Part shown: in pieces, positions 52,718 through 61,355 of the stretch
Numbering within the stretch: the first letter of the stretch is position 1
Layout of the letters: each line of letters starts with the position of its first letter
NCBI GenBank assembly: GCA_020720625.1
Contig: DYOH01000002.1
Coordinates: 33,686 to 95,090 of the forward strand
Length of the DNA: 61,405 nucleotides
From: Acetofilamentum sp.
GTDB lineage: Bacteria; Bacteroidota; Bacteroidia; Bacteroidales; DYOH01
Direction: 5' to 3'
The notes under the pieces: generated by a model
Database searches by the model: none
What the model was told of the DNA's origin: nothing
The model's input: the letters and a program-made list of their open reading frames with translations, nothing else
Position numbers and translations under genes: made by a program

Positions 52718-54437
52718 CGTATTTTTTCTTGAGAGAAGCTATTAAGTTTTTTTCATATCGGTAAACGTCTGCATAAAAGAACAGATTATTCTTATTGTCG
52801 GCTTCAACTGTAATATATCTAATTAACACCGGAACTGGCTCTTTTAATGATACATGTCTTTGCATGTGATTTTTTCTATATTCCAGCAGGGTATCGATAA
52901 ATGTGCTTCGACCTTCTGATTTTAGCAGGAGTTGTGCAAATTCCCATGGATTTTCTAATCTCACACATCCATGGCTATAAGCTCTAATATCTCTCAAAAA
53001 ATATTGCTTGGAAGGTGTATCGTGGATATATACATAATGCTCATTTGGAAAAATAAATTTGATGGTTCCCAATGAATTGGAGTTTCCACCTTCCTGAATA
53101 AAAGAATATTCAAATCTTGATGTGCTTACTTGTGTCCAATCGACATCTCTAACGTTTACAGCTTTTAAATTTCTGTCGTAAACCACATAATTATTCTTTA
53201 AGACATAGGCGGTATCCCTCTTAAGCTTTGGAATTATTTCTTTGAAAGTAATTGATGGAGGAATATTCCATTGCGGAAAAGTTATAAAATACTCCATAGT
53301 ATCTGTAAATAATGGTGTTTTATTTGCTGGTAGCCCAACAACAACCCTATGCTCCTTAATAATTGTATCATTTACATAAAATCTTAATTTATAGGAGGGT
53401 AAATTTACGTAAATATATTTTTGCGGCCATTGATTTTCCCACTTTAATAATTCGAGAGCCAATAAAATCTGCCAATATTTTTCCAAATTTGATTTTTGCA
53501 AAGCTTCTAAAGTATACTTCCCAATTTTTCCATCTTGATTGAGGCCATTAAATCTTTGAAAAATGCGCAAGCTTTGAATGAAAAGCGAATCCTCAATTTG
53601 AGCATCAAGTGAATCGTGATCATTCCTGAAAAAAAATTGTTGTTCTAAAGTGGGACCTATAATGTTTTTTTGATTATTCTGAATCAGGAAGCCATTCTTA
53701 ACCAATACTTCTCGGGCTAACTGATAGGCTCTAATAGAGTCATTTTTGGGATCCGGAATAGATATTTTCAAAGAATCCAAACTGTTATGCTCGATAAACC
53801 ACTGGTAAGCATTAAGCAAATCGCGATATTTTTGAGTAGGTGGCTGCAAACCCAATAATGTAGAAACAAACTGCTTATTCTTTAGGGCAAGGTTTATTAA
53901 AGAAGTCAATTCTGAGTTAGAAATAATCATCTTTCTTTCATATCCCAGCGTATCTGCCGGAAGCATACCATTATGCAAATGTCGGGCAAAATGAAAAACA
54001 GCTTCGGAGAGCAAAATTTCGAAATCGCACACATTTTCTAATTTTCTATATAATACAAGCGAATCCTGAAATTGGTTTCGAATTTTAAGAATTTGCTCGA
54101 GATTATAAAATTGAGGCCAAAGCCCATAATTACGGGCATTTTGGAGCAAGTGAATTAGGGAATCAGCAGTGGTTGTAGGAAGCAGATTGCTTGTCCAGGC
54201 AGGCTTGAAGAGTCTCCTTCTGTAAAAAAGTCGAATATCATTTGAAGTATAAAACCGGGCACCTGGATATGCAAAATCAAGCGAATCAGGAATATGAGCA
54301 AATCGAGTTTGATAAAAATACAATGCAACGCCCTCGGCTTCTGGAAGATTTTGTAATGCTATATTCTTTTCGTTCTTATTGCAAGCAAACAATGTCAACA
54401 AAAAAATAAGCATTATGCTTTTTAAAAAATTTAGCAT
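52707..54437 (-). CDS. L,D-transpeptidase lipoprotein (YcbB/LdtD-like)
   Basis: 576 residues. A lipoprotein signal ends LFAC (Cys near 19). The middle carries a helical scaffold and a peptidoglycan-binding motif NGLNQDGKIGKYTLEALQ near 310. The C-terminal YkuD domain has VVVGLPANKTPLFTD near 365, the long lid region with FPQWNIPPSI, and the catalytic SHGCVRLENPWEFA near 500 with His-Gly-Cys-Val-Arg. It makes 3-3 crosslinks in peptidoglycan, as LdtD does in E. coli, and resists beta-lactams. A terminator lies just upstream. Confidence 0.9.
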   Translation of the reverse strand: MLNFLKSIMLIFLLTLFACNKNEKNIALQNLPEAEGVALYFYQTRFAHIPDSLDFAYPGARFYTSNDIRLFYRRRLFKPAWTSNLLPTTTADSLIHLLQNARNYGLWPQFYNLEQILKIRNQFQDSLVLYRKLENVCDFEILLSEAVFHFARHLHNGMLPADTLGYERKMIISNSELTSLINLALKNKQFVSTLLGLQPPTQKYRDLLNAYQWFIEHNSLDSLKISIPDPKNDSIRAYQLAREVLVKNGFLIQNNQKNIIGPTLEQQFFFRNDHDSLDAQIEDSLFIQSLRIFQRFNGLNQDGKIGKYTLEALQKSNLEKYWQILLALELLKWENQWPQKYIYVNLPSYKLRFYVNDTIIKEHRVVVGLPANKTPLFTDTMEYFITFPQWNIPPSITFKEIIPKLKRDTAYVLKNNYVVYDRNLKAVNVRDVDWTQVSTSRFEYSFIQEGGNSNSLGTIKFIFPNEHYVYIHDTPSKQYFLRDIRAYSHGCVRLENPWEFAQLLLKSEGRSTFIDTLLEYRKNHMQRHVSLKEPVPVLIRYITVEADNKNNLFFYADVYRYEKNLIASLKKKYASY

Positions 54438-54460
54438 AGTCCTTTGGATAATAATAATAA

Positions 54461-54490
54461 AAAAAATGCTTTAGTTTGTAAGACCAAAGC
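54461..54490 (-). terminator. Terminator after the galE-TerB gene
   Basis: TGCTTTAG (54467-54474) pairs, with one wobble, with CCAAAGCA (54483-54490), followed by an AT-rich, T-heavy run on the minus strand. Confidence 0.6.
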
Positions 54491-54522
54491 AATATATCAC
54501 TTTTTTTAGAATTTTTCAAGCA

Positions 54523-55926
54523 TTATGCATCATTCTTCCATAATTTTTCTATAAGCTTAATAATTTTGTCCAAGTTTTCAGCATCTATTTCGAGTTTATC
54601 GGCCAATTTTAAACACATGTCGTATTCAGTCTGATGTACTTTGCCATCGACCATAGCCAAGTGCACTAAATCTGCCAGGTACTCTTCCCTTTCATCCATA
54701 TTTTGAGGTATCTGAAATGTAAACGATGAAACCTCTTTCATCCATTCATCCCAATTGGCAACACTAATGCCTACATCTTTTGCTTTGTTTACAAGAAAAT
54801 TTATCTCCTCGGCATTAAATCCATTATTCGAAAAACCTAATGCCATTAAATTCTTAAAATGCTCAAGATTAAGATTATATTTTTCTTTTTCCTGTTTAGA
54901 ATCAGCTCTGTATGCTTTTTCCCAGTTCCATGCAGAAGAAAGCATTTCTCGCAAAGGAATTTTGGCATTCCAGCCCAATTCCATATTAGCCAAGCTAGTA
55001 TCTGCCCAAACTTGTTCAATATCTCCTTCCCTTCTGCCAACAATATTGCACTTAATATCAAGTCCGGTAGCATTTTTAAATTCATTCACAATTTCCATTA
55101 CAGAATTTCCATTTCCGGTACCAATATTGAAAATTTCGAATGATTCTTTATTATTTCCGGATATCATTCTGTTTAAAGCAACAATATGTGCTTTGGCAAG
55201 ATCTACAACATGTATATAATCACGAATTGCGGTTCCGTCGGGAGTATTATAATCGTTTCCAAAAATTTTCAGTTCTTCTCTAAGTCCATAGGCCGTTTGG
55301 GTAACAAAAGGGACAAGATTATTGGGAATTCCCAGAGGCAATTCGCCAATTAATGCAGATTCATGAGCCCCGATAGGATTGAAATATCGCAAAGCAATAG
55401 AAAAAAGATTTTTGTTGGCGTAAACAGTGTCGGCAATAATCTCTTCGGCAATTTGCTTGGTATTTCCATAGGGTGATAATGCTTTTTTTATAGGTGCCTC
55501 TTCGGTAACAGGCAGTATATCCGGCTGACCATATACGGTGCACGAAGATGAAAAAACAAGGTTTGGTATGCCAAACAATGTCATCACTTTAAGCACATTT
55601 AATAAACTTACAATATTATTTTCATAATAAAGAACTGGTTTTTCAACCGATTCACCAACAGCCTTATAAGCAGCGAAGTGAATAATTCCCTTAATATTAT
55701 TGTAAGCCGAAACAATTTGTTCGACTTTCGCAAAATTTAGTAAATCTTCTTGATGAAAAAATACTTTTTTTCCGGTTATTTTTTGAATTCTATCGATAAT
55801 AAACCGATTGCTATTAGACAAGTTATCAATAATGATTACCTCATAACCATCGTTAAGTAACTCTACAGCAGTATGCGACCCAATATATCCGGCTCCGCCA
55901 GTAACTAATATTTTTCCCTTTGTCAT
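54523..55926 (-). CDS. galE: UDP-glucose 4-epimerase fused to a TerB-like C-terminal domain
   Basis: 467 residues from ATG 55926. The first 345 are a complete GalE: KILVTGGAGYIGSHTAVEL, HFAAYKAVGES, Ser of SSSCTVYG near 125, catalytic Tyr and Lys in SPYGNTKQIAE near 150, and IRDYIHVVDLAKAH near 245. Beyond the usual end (GalE is about 340 residues), 120 residues form a mainly helical domain. Its second half is EYLADLVHLAMVDGKVHQTEYDMCLKLADKL, a TerB-like (tellurite-resistance B) signature with the acidic D-G-K metal region. The fusion is in one frame without any stop, with good coding sequence throughout. It interconverts UDP-glucose and UDP-galactose; the role of the tail is unknown. Confidence 0.88.
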   Translation of the reverse strand: MTKGKILVTGGAGYIGSHTAVELLNDGYEVIIIDNLSNSNRFIIDRIQKITGKKVFFHQEDLLNFAKVEQIVSAYNNIKGIIHFAAYKAVGESVEKPVLYYENNIVSLLNVLKVMTLFGIPNLVFSSSCTVYGQPDILPVTEEAPIKKALSPYGNTKQIAEEIIADTVYANKNLFSIALRYFNPIGAHESALIGELPLGIPNNLVPFVTQTAYGLREELKIFGNDYNTPDGTAIRDYIHVVDLAKAHIVALNRMISGNNKESFEIFNIGTGNGNSVMEIVNEFKNATGLDIKCNIVGRREGDIEQVWADTSLANMELGWNAKIPLREMLSSAWNWEKAYRADSKQEKEKYNLNLEHFKNLMALGFSNNGFNAEEINFLVNKAKDVGISVANWDEWMKEVSSFTFQIPQNMDEREEYLADLVHLAMVDGKVHQTEYDMCLKLADKLEIDAENLDKIIKLIEKLWKNDA

Positions 55927-56033
55927 AATTCGCAATAAATATGGTAATAAAACAAACTACTGCAACAATCGTCAAAATTTGGTTATAGATTGTTGCAATA
56001 AATCTAAGTTATGAGCAAGTCAGAATATTGCCA

Positions 56034-57869
56034 CTATTCTACAGTTACAGATTTTGCCAGATTTCGTGGTTGGTCTACATCGCAACCGCGCATAACGGCA
56101 ATGTGGTATGAAAGTAATTGTAATGGCACAACTGTAATGAGTGGTGCAAGCTCTTCAATAACCTGCGGTACTTCGATTACAAAATCGGCCATCTGATGTA
56201 TGGAAGTTTCACCTTTGGTCACAATGGCAATAACTTTCCCCTTTCTTGACTTAACTTCCTGAATATTTGATACAATTTTTTCATAAGAACTATCTCTTAT
56301 TGCCATAACAAAAACAGGCATGTTCTCATCAATAAGTGCAATTGGGCCATGTTTCATTTCGGCAGCCGGATATCCTTCTGCGTGAATATATGAAATTTCT
56401 TTTAATTTAAGCGCACCTTCGAGAGCTACCGGAAAAAGATATCCTCGTCCTAAATAGAGAGCGTTTTCAGCATCTTTGTATTTAGCGGCAATATCTTTTA
56501 TGGCTTCGTTTGAAATTAAAACTTCCTCTATTTTATCAGGAATTGCCACTAATTCGCGAATAAGTGCTCGATACTTCTCTTCGGATAATGCACCTTTTCG
56601 ATATCCAAGCATAAGTGCAAACATAGTAAGCACTGTAACTTGAGCAGTAAAAGCTTTGGTAGAAGCAACGCCAATTTCTGGTCCGGCATGCGTATATACC
56701 CCTGCGTGAGTTTCGCGCGGAATACTAGAGCCAACAACGTTACAGACACCTAAAACCAAGGCGCCTGCCTCTTTAGCCAAATTAATGGCAGCTAGAGTAT
56801 CGGCGGTTTCACCACTTTGGCTAATAGCAATTACAACATCATCCTTGTTTATTATTGGGTTTCGATATCTGAATTCGGAACCGTATTCTACCTCAACAGG
56901 AACTCTGGCCAATGACTCAATAAGATATTCGCCAACCAATCCGGCATGCCATGATGTGCCACAACCAATAATAATGATGCGCCGAGCTTCAAGAATTCGT
57001 GGCATGTCTTTCAAAAGTCCGCCAAGTCTGATGTCGTCTAGATTGGCAGAAATTCGACCTCTGAATGTATCGTTAATAGCTCTGGGTTGTTCGTTAATTT
57101 CTTTGAGCATAAAATGGTCGAAACCATTTTTTTCGATTGCCCCAATTTCTAAATCAAGTTTTTGAACTTTTGGAGTTAAAGGTTCGTTTTTAACGTTTTT
57201 TAGTGTTATAGAATTCTTTGTAAGAATAGCCACGTCATCGTTATTCAAATAAATTACGCTTTGCGTATATTCTATGATAGGTGTTGCATCGGATGCAATA
57301 TAGTATTCGTCTACGCCTACTCCAATAACAATTGGACTGCTTTTTCTGGCAGCAATCAATTGGTTAGGTTCGCTAGTGCAGGCAATTACGAGTCCATAAG
57401 CACCCACAACTCTCGAAAGTGCAATACGCACGGCCATTTCGGCAGTCATATCTCCTTTTTCGTAAATGTATTCTATAAGGTTTACAAGTACCTCGGTATC
57501 TGTTTCGCTTTTAAATACATATCCCACATCTTCTAAACGTTCTCTTAACTTTGCATAGTTTTCTATAATCCCATTATGAATGAGCACAAATCTTCCATTT
57601 TGTGAAGAATGCGGGTGTGCGTTAATATCGTTGGGCTCACCATGCGTAGCCCAGCGTGTGTGTCCCATTCCAATTGTACCTTCGGTATTGTAATTATGAG
57701 CATAGTTTTCTAACTCTGAAACTTTTCCTTGTTTTTTAAAGAGTTTCGTATCACCATCAACGAGGGCAATTCCAGCCGAATCGTATCCGCGGTATTCTAA
57801 TCTTTTTAAACCCTTAATAATAATCGGAAATGCCTGTTTATTACCAATATAGCCTACTATTCCACACAT
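56034..57869 (-). CDS. glmS: Glutamine-fructose-6-phosphate aminotransferase
   Basis: 611 residues. The glutaminase domain begins MCGIVGYIGNKQAF, where Cys2 becomes the N-terminal nucleophile. GHTRWATHGEPNDINAHPH near 75 and the two SIS isomerase domains (GCGTSWHAGLVGEYLIES near 305, SQSGETADTLAAINLAK near 350, and the C-terminal KSVTVE) are intact. It makes glucosamine 6-phosphate, the entry to UDP-GlcNAc for peptidoglycan and LPS. It follows the DUF4270 gene after 3 bases. I see no glmS ribozyme, as expected for this phylum. Confidence 0.96.
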   Translation of the reverse strand: MCGIVGYIGNKQAFPIIIKGLKRLEYRGYDSAGIALVDGDTKLFKKQGKVSELENYAHNYNTEGTIGMGHTRWATHGEPNDINAHPHSSQNGRFVLIHNGIIENYAKLRERLEDVGYVFKSETDTEVLVNLIEYIYEKGDMTAEMAVRIALSRVVGAYGLVIACTSEPNQLIAARKSSPIVIGVGVDEYYIASDATPIIEYTQSVIYLNNDDVAILTKNSITLKNVKNEPLTPKVQKLDLEIGAIEKNGFDHFMLKEINEQPRAINDTFRGRISANLDDIRLGGLLKDMPRILEARRIIIIGCGTSWHAGLVGEYLIESLARVPVEVEYGSEFRYRNPIINKDDVVIAISQSGETADTLAAINLAKEAGALVLGVCNVVGSSIPRETHAGVYTHAGPEIGVASTKAFTAQVTVLTMFALMLGYRKGALSEEKYRALIRELVAIPDKIEEVLISNEAIKDIAAKYKDAENALYLGRGYLFPVALEGALKLKEISYIHAEGYPAAEMKHGPIALIDENMPVFVMAIRDSSYEKIVSNIQEVKSRKGKVIAIVTKGETSIHQMADFVIEVPQVIEELAPLITVVPLQLLSYHIAVMRGCDVDQPRNLAKSVTVE

Positions 57870-57872
57870 AAG

Positions 57873-59114
57873 TTATTGATTAATGTACTTTACTTTTAAT
57901 TTTACTCTATTTGCCCTATTATCTAATACTACTCTTGCAAGATCTATTTTATCGTAAGTAGGTACTAAATAAATATATGGCATTAAATCTTCATCTTGAT
58001 TAGCGATAGATTGCAGATATCTGGTGATATTAAAAGTATATTCCATCAAATCGTCGTCGTAAGAAAGTCCTCCGGTAGAGTATTCTGTAATATAACTTAA
58101 ATTTCCAGATTTATCCTCGGTTAAAAGAATTAAATTGCTGATTGGACTATAATTCATATATCCACTAGTTTGGTATAAAGGAAATGTAATTTCAGCCAAA
58201 TTAATAATCTTACCGTAAAACTGAGATGGATTATCAATGGTAATGGTTGCTCTAACCCCATTCATAGACTGCAAATAAATTACAGAGTCTTCAAGCGCAG
58301 CACTATTTACATTAGTTAAAATCTCTTTTCCATTGTAATCGTGCTCAAAAAGGTTAAAATTGATACAATACTCATCCATCAGAAACCCAGCCTGGAAAGC
58401 AGAATCGCCTTTAGAGTAGTATAAAATCATTCGTGTATTTGAAGAAAGCAGATTAAACTTGGTAATTCCGGAATTAATAGATGAGTTTGGTTTAAAATAA
58501 AATCCGGGAAACTGATCTTTATAATCTGAATATCGCACCAGCGAGTCGAGTTCCATAATAGCTTCGCCAAAAGAATTTGGCAATTTGAGTTCCACAATAT
58601 TGGTATCAGGCTTTATTTTGAGATTAAATGTTGCCAAAGGCAAAGGATTGTATTTACCTTCCATCGATGAATTTGATGGAACAGGTATGGTATCAAGTGT
58701 TTGAGTGAGTAAATGCATACTGAATTCCATGTTTGTTGATGAATCGCCGTAATATCCGGCACTGGTTGTATCTGTGTATGCAAGGAATAAAACGATAGAA
58801 TCAAGTTCTAAGGAATCTTTGGTGAAAAAAGCGGTATATGAGTGCCTGAATTCTGTAACAAAACCAGCTGTAGTTTTTCCGAAAAGTGGGTCAATATAAC
58901 TCCCTAATAAGGCATTTGAAACCCTGAAAGAGTTTAACGAATCGTTTGGTAAAATATTTTTTATCAGCACAGAATTTGTATCAGATGCAATAATATCAAT
59001 TTTATCATCGTCGGGCAAAATCGAATAGCCCACCTCATCGAGTTGGTTGCAAGAAGTATTTATCAACAGAAAAGCTGATAAGGCTAAAATGATTGTTTTT
59101 TGTATCATTTTCAT
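57873..59114 (-). CDS. DUF4270 lipoprotein
   Basis: 413 residues. The signal is lipoprotein-like, ending LLINTSC (Cys near residue 22) followed by NQLDEVGYSILPDDDKI, the DUF4270 start. The body is predicted beta-rich with repeating S-x-D-S and T-x-L-D-T patterns. Near the end an AR-x-V-L-x-N-R-A-N segment is followed by a short beta strand. It is a Bacteroidota family of unknown role, often near glmS and the short starch-synthase-like gene as here. Three bases separate it from glmS. Confidence 0.9.
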   Translation of the reverse strand: MKMIQKTIILALSAFLLINTSCNQLDEVGYSILPDDDKIDIIASDTNSVLIKNILPNDSLNSFRVSNALLGSYIDPLFGKTTAGFVTEFRHSYTAFFTKDSLELDSIVLFLAYTDTTSAGYYGDSSTNMEFSMHLLTQTLDTIPVPSNSSMEGKYNPLPLATFNLKIKPDTNIVELKLPNSFGEAIMELDSLVRYSDYKDQFPGFYFKPNSSINSGITKFNLLSSNTRMILYYSKGDSAFQAGFLMDEYCINFNLFEHDYNGKEILTNVNSAALEDSVIYLQSMNGVRATITIDNPSQFYGKIINLAEITFPLYQTSGYMNYSPISNLILLTEDKSGNLSYITEYSTGGLSYDDDLMEYTFNITRYLQSIANQDEDLMPYIYLVPTYDKIDLARVVLDNRANRVKLKVKYINQ

Positions 59115-59220
59115 TTTTAATAATTATAATCTTAAATCAATTCGTTGTAATTGGATGCAATATTAAGAAGAATTGATACGATGTCAAAAAAAATATACTC
59201 ATCCAAGCACTGGATTTATA

Positions 59221-60024
59221 TTAAATTAAAGAATCGTAAAACTGAGAATATGCTTTAATATAAGTTTCTTCGGGCTGAAAATCGAGCGTTTTTTTGTTGT
59301 TCTCACTGGCGTATTTAAAAAGTTCGTCTGAAGCATCTGGATGCCCTTTAATTACAGCATCTGAAAACTGAATGGCAAATTTTGAAAAATTGATAAAATC
59401 AGGATTATCTAAAAGCGCAAGCAAAGGCTCCTGACCAACATCTATGGTTAATTTGCGTTTTAAATCTTCGCTAAGTGCACCTACAAAAGAATCGTTATAA
59501 AGTGAATACACAATTTTAGAATGATTCAGGATTGTATCATCTTTATAAAAATGCTTTAAATATAGTGGAACTAAAGCGCTAATCCAACCATGACAATGAA
59601 CTATATCTGGCGACCAGCGCAATTTTTTTACAGTTTCCAGAACTCCTCTGGCAAAAAAAATTGCTCTTTCGTCGTTATCTTCAAAATATTTTCCTTTAGT
59701 ATTTTTAACTAAATGTTTACGTGAAAAAAAATCTTCATTATCAATAAAGTATATTTGCATTCGTGCAGATTGAATGGATGCTACCTTAATAATAAGTGAA
59801 TGGTCTGTATCGTCAATTATTAGGTTCATACCCGATAATCGGATTACTTCGTGCAATTGATTTCTTCTTTCGTTTATAATGCCATAGCGTGGCATAAATG
59901 CCCTGATTTCTTTTCCATCTTCCTGAACTCCCTGAGGAAGGTACCTGCTTATTTTTGAGATATGACTTTCTGCCACGTAGGGCATTATCTCTGAAGAAAT
60001 AAATAGCACTCTTAATTTGCTCAT
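59221..60024 (-). CDS. Short starch/glycogen synthase-like protein (N-terminal GT5 domain only)
   Basis: 267 residues, about half a glycogen synthase (480). The N-terminal domain is recognisable: RVLFISSEIMPYVAES near residue 5, RAFMPRYGIINER, and DIVHCHGWISALVPLYLK near 145. The place of the K-x-G-G-L ADP-glucose motif reads ESHISKISRYLPQG, so the catalytic loop is degenerate. The C-terminal donor domain is absent, although downstream DNA continues directly into the DUF4270 gene with no decayed remainder. Bacteroidota carry many such short proteins, so this may be a normal member with a non-synthase role. Confidence 0.85.
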   Translation of the reverse strand: MSKLRVLFISSEIMPYVAESHISKISRYLPQGVQEDGKEIRAFMPRYGIINERRNQLHEVIRLSGMNLIIDDTDHSLIIKVASIQSARMQIYFIDNEDFFSRKHLVKNTKGKYFEDNDERAIFFARGVLETVKKLRWSPDIVHCHGWISALVPLYLKHFYKDDTILNHSKIVYSLYNDSFVGALSEDLKRKLTIDVGQEPLLALLDNPDFINFSKFAIQFSDAVIKGHPDASDELFKYASENNKKTLDFQPEETYIKAYSQFYDSLI

Positions 60025-60047
60025 CTTACTTTTTTCTTTTGAATATG

Positions 60048-60055
60048 CAAAAATA
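60048..60055 (-). promoter_or_regulatory. Putative -7 box of the starch-synthase-like/DUF4270/glmS unit
   Basis: On the minus strand TATTTTTG is a full TANNTTTG match 23 bases before the ATG at 60024. No well-spaced TTTG lies upstream. Confidence 0.35.
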
Positions 60056-60143
60056 GTAATTTTTTGGCAAACTAATACCTTATTAATATATTTAAAATCA
60101 GTATGACTAAAATTGCAGTTCTCTGATTTATGAAGAAGTATAA

Positions 60144-60980
60144 CTAATATACCTCCGGAATAAATGTTTGTTCGTCGTAAGGTGGTCGCACATATCCTTT
60201 ATGTAGATTTCTGTCGGACAAAACAATTGGTTCCGGGGTTAAATCTTTATACTCAAATTTGCTCAATAAGTGATGAATGCAATTTAATCTGGCTCTTTTT
60301 TTACAATTTGCCTCCACAACGTACCAAGGCGATATTTTTGTGTCGGTATAAGCAAACATCTCATCTTTTGCTTTGGAATATTCAACCCAACGGGCTCTTG
60401 ACTCTAAATCCATAGGGCTTAACTTCCATTGCTTTGTTGGGTCTTGGGAGCGTTCCTGAAATCTCTTTTCTTGTTCTTCGAGTGATACCGAGAACCAATA
60501 TTTGATTATTACAATTCCACTTCGGATGAGCATTCGCTCAAAATACGGACAAGAACGCAAAAATTCCCAGTATTCTTCGTCGGTGCAGAAATTCATAACC
60601 CGCTCTACTCCTGCCCTGTTGTACCAACTTCTGTCGAACAAAACCATTTCGCCTGCCGCTGGCAAATGAGCTGCATAACGTTGAAAATACCATTGTGTTT
60701 TTTCCTTTTCTGTTGGCACTCCTAAGGCTACAACCCTGCAAATACGTGGATTTAACTTTTCTGTAATGCGCTTTATTGTTCCTCCTTTTCCTGCTGCATC
60801 TCTACCTTCGAAAATAACTACCACACGCAAACCTTCTTGCTTAATCCATGCTTGCAATTTTACCAATTCTATTTGCAATTTTAGCAATTCTTCCTCGTAT
60901 TCTTTACTTTTCATCTTAGTTTTACTGCTGCTTTCAAGATCTTGAAGCTTAGCATCTTCTTTGTCGCTTTTGTTTTTCAT
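60144..60980 (-). CDS. ppk2: Polyphosphate kinase 2
   Basis: 278 residues. The P-loop is VIFEGRDAAGKGGTIKRI near residue 55, the lid and basic stretch include NPRICRVVALGVPTEKE, and Walker B is FDRSWYNRAGVERVM near 118. The C-terminal part includes WKLSPMDLESRARWVEYSKAKDEMF. This matches class I PPK2, which transfers phosphate between polyphosphate and nucleoside di- or triphosphates. Its first 25 residues are an extra Lys/Glu-rich tail. It is separate from the next gene by 119 bases. Confidence 0.93.
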   Translation of the reverse strand: MKNKSDKEDAKLQDLESSSKTKMKSKEYEEELLKLQIELVKLQAWIKQEGLRVVVIFEGRDAAGKGGTIKRITEKLNPRICRVVALGVPTEKEKTQWYFQRYAAHLPAAGEMVLFDRSWYNRAGVERVMNFCTDEEYWEFLRSCPYFERMLIRSGIVIIKYWFSVSLEEQEKRFQERSQDPTKQWKLSPMDLESRARWVEYSKAKDEMFAYTDTKISPWYVVEANCKKRARLNCIHHLLSKFEYKDLTPEPIVLSDRNLHKGYVRPPYDEQTFIPEVY

Positions 60981-61265
60981 AGCCCAAATATTTTTGTTGA
61001 ATGCATTTTCAAAAAATAATCATTCATTTTCTTTAATCTTCATAATTTAAAGAAATTCCTGATTATTTACAAAATTGTGCTACTATTTCAAAGCATATAC
61101 TAAATATGAATCAAAACACATTTTTATGCACAAAAAGAAAATAACCACATGATAATCAAATAAATAAACCCATAAAAAGACTATTTCGCAGGAATATTAA
61201 TTGCAATACAATGCAAATAATAATTTCTCGAAGCATCATTTAGGATATCTGTAAATCAAACCCTA

Positions 61266-61355
61266 TCAGACATCTAAACTTACGTCTTTATCGACCGTAT
61301 TTTTTTTTTCTTTATAATAAGCAGCAATTGATACGAGTGCCAAAATGAACAATAA
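61266..61355 (-). pseudogene. C-terminal fragment of a membrane protein next to element copy 3
   Basis: On the minus strand 29 codons and a TGA run exactly up to the element boundary at 61355. They give LLFILALVSIAAYYKEKKNT and then a polar tail (to DVSLDV): one hydrophobic helix with a positively charged end, typical of the C-terminus of a membrane protein. The frame is closed inside the element by a TGA two codons before. Either the element broke the gene, whose 5' part is beyond the window, or this is a tiny protein from a TTG at 61352. The remaining gap 60981-61265 holds nothing I can support. Confidence 0.4.

Noticed and set aside
55927-56033. glmS leader ribozyme or other riboswitch near glmS/galE
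   Set aside because: glmS starts at 57869 and is directly preceded by the DUF4270 gene with a 3-base gap, so no leader exists there; nothing structured seen in 55927-56033.
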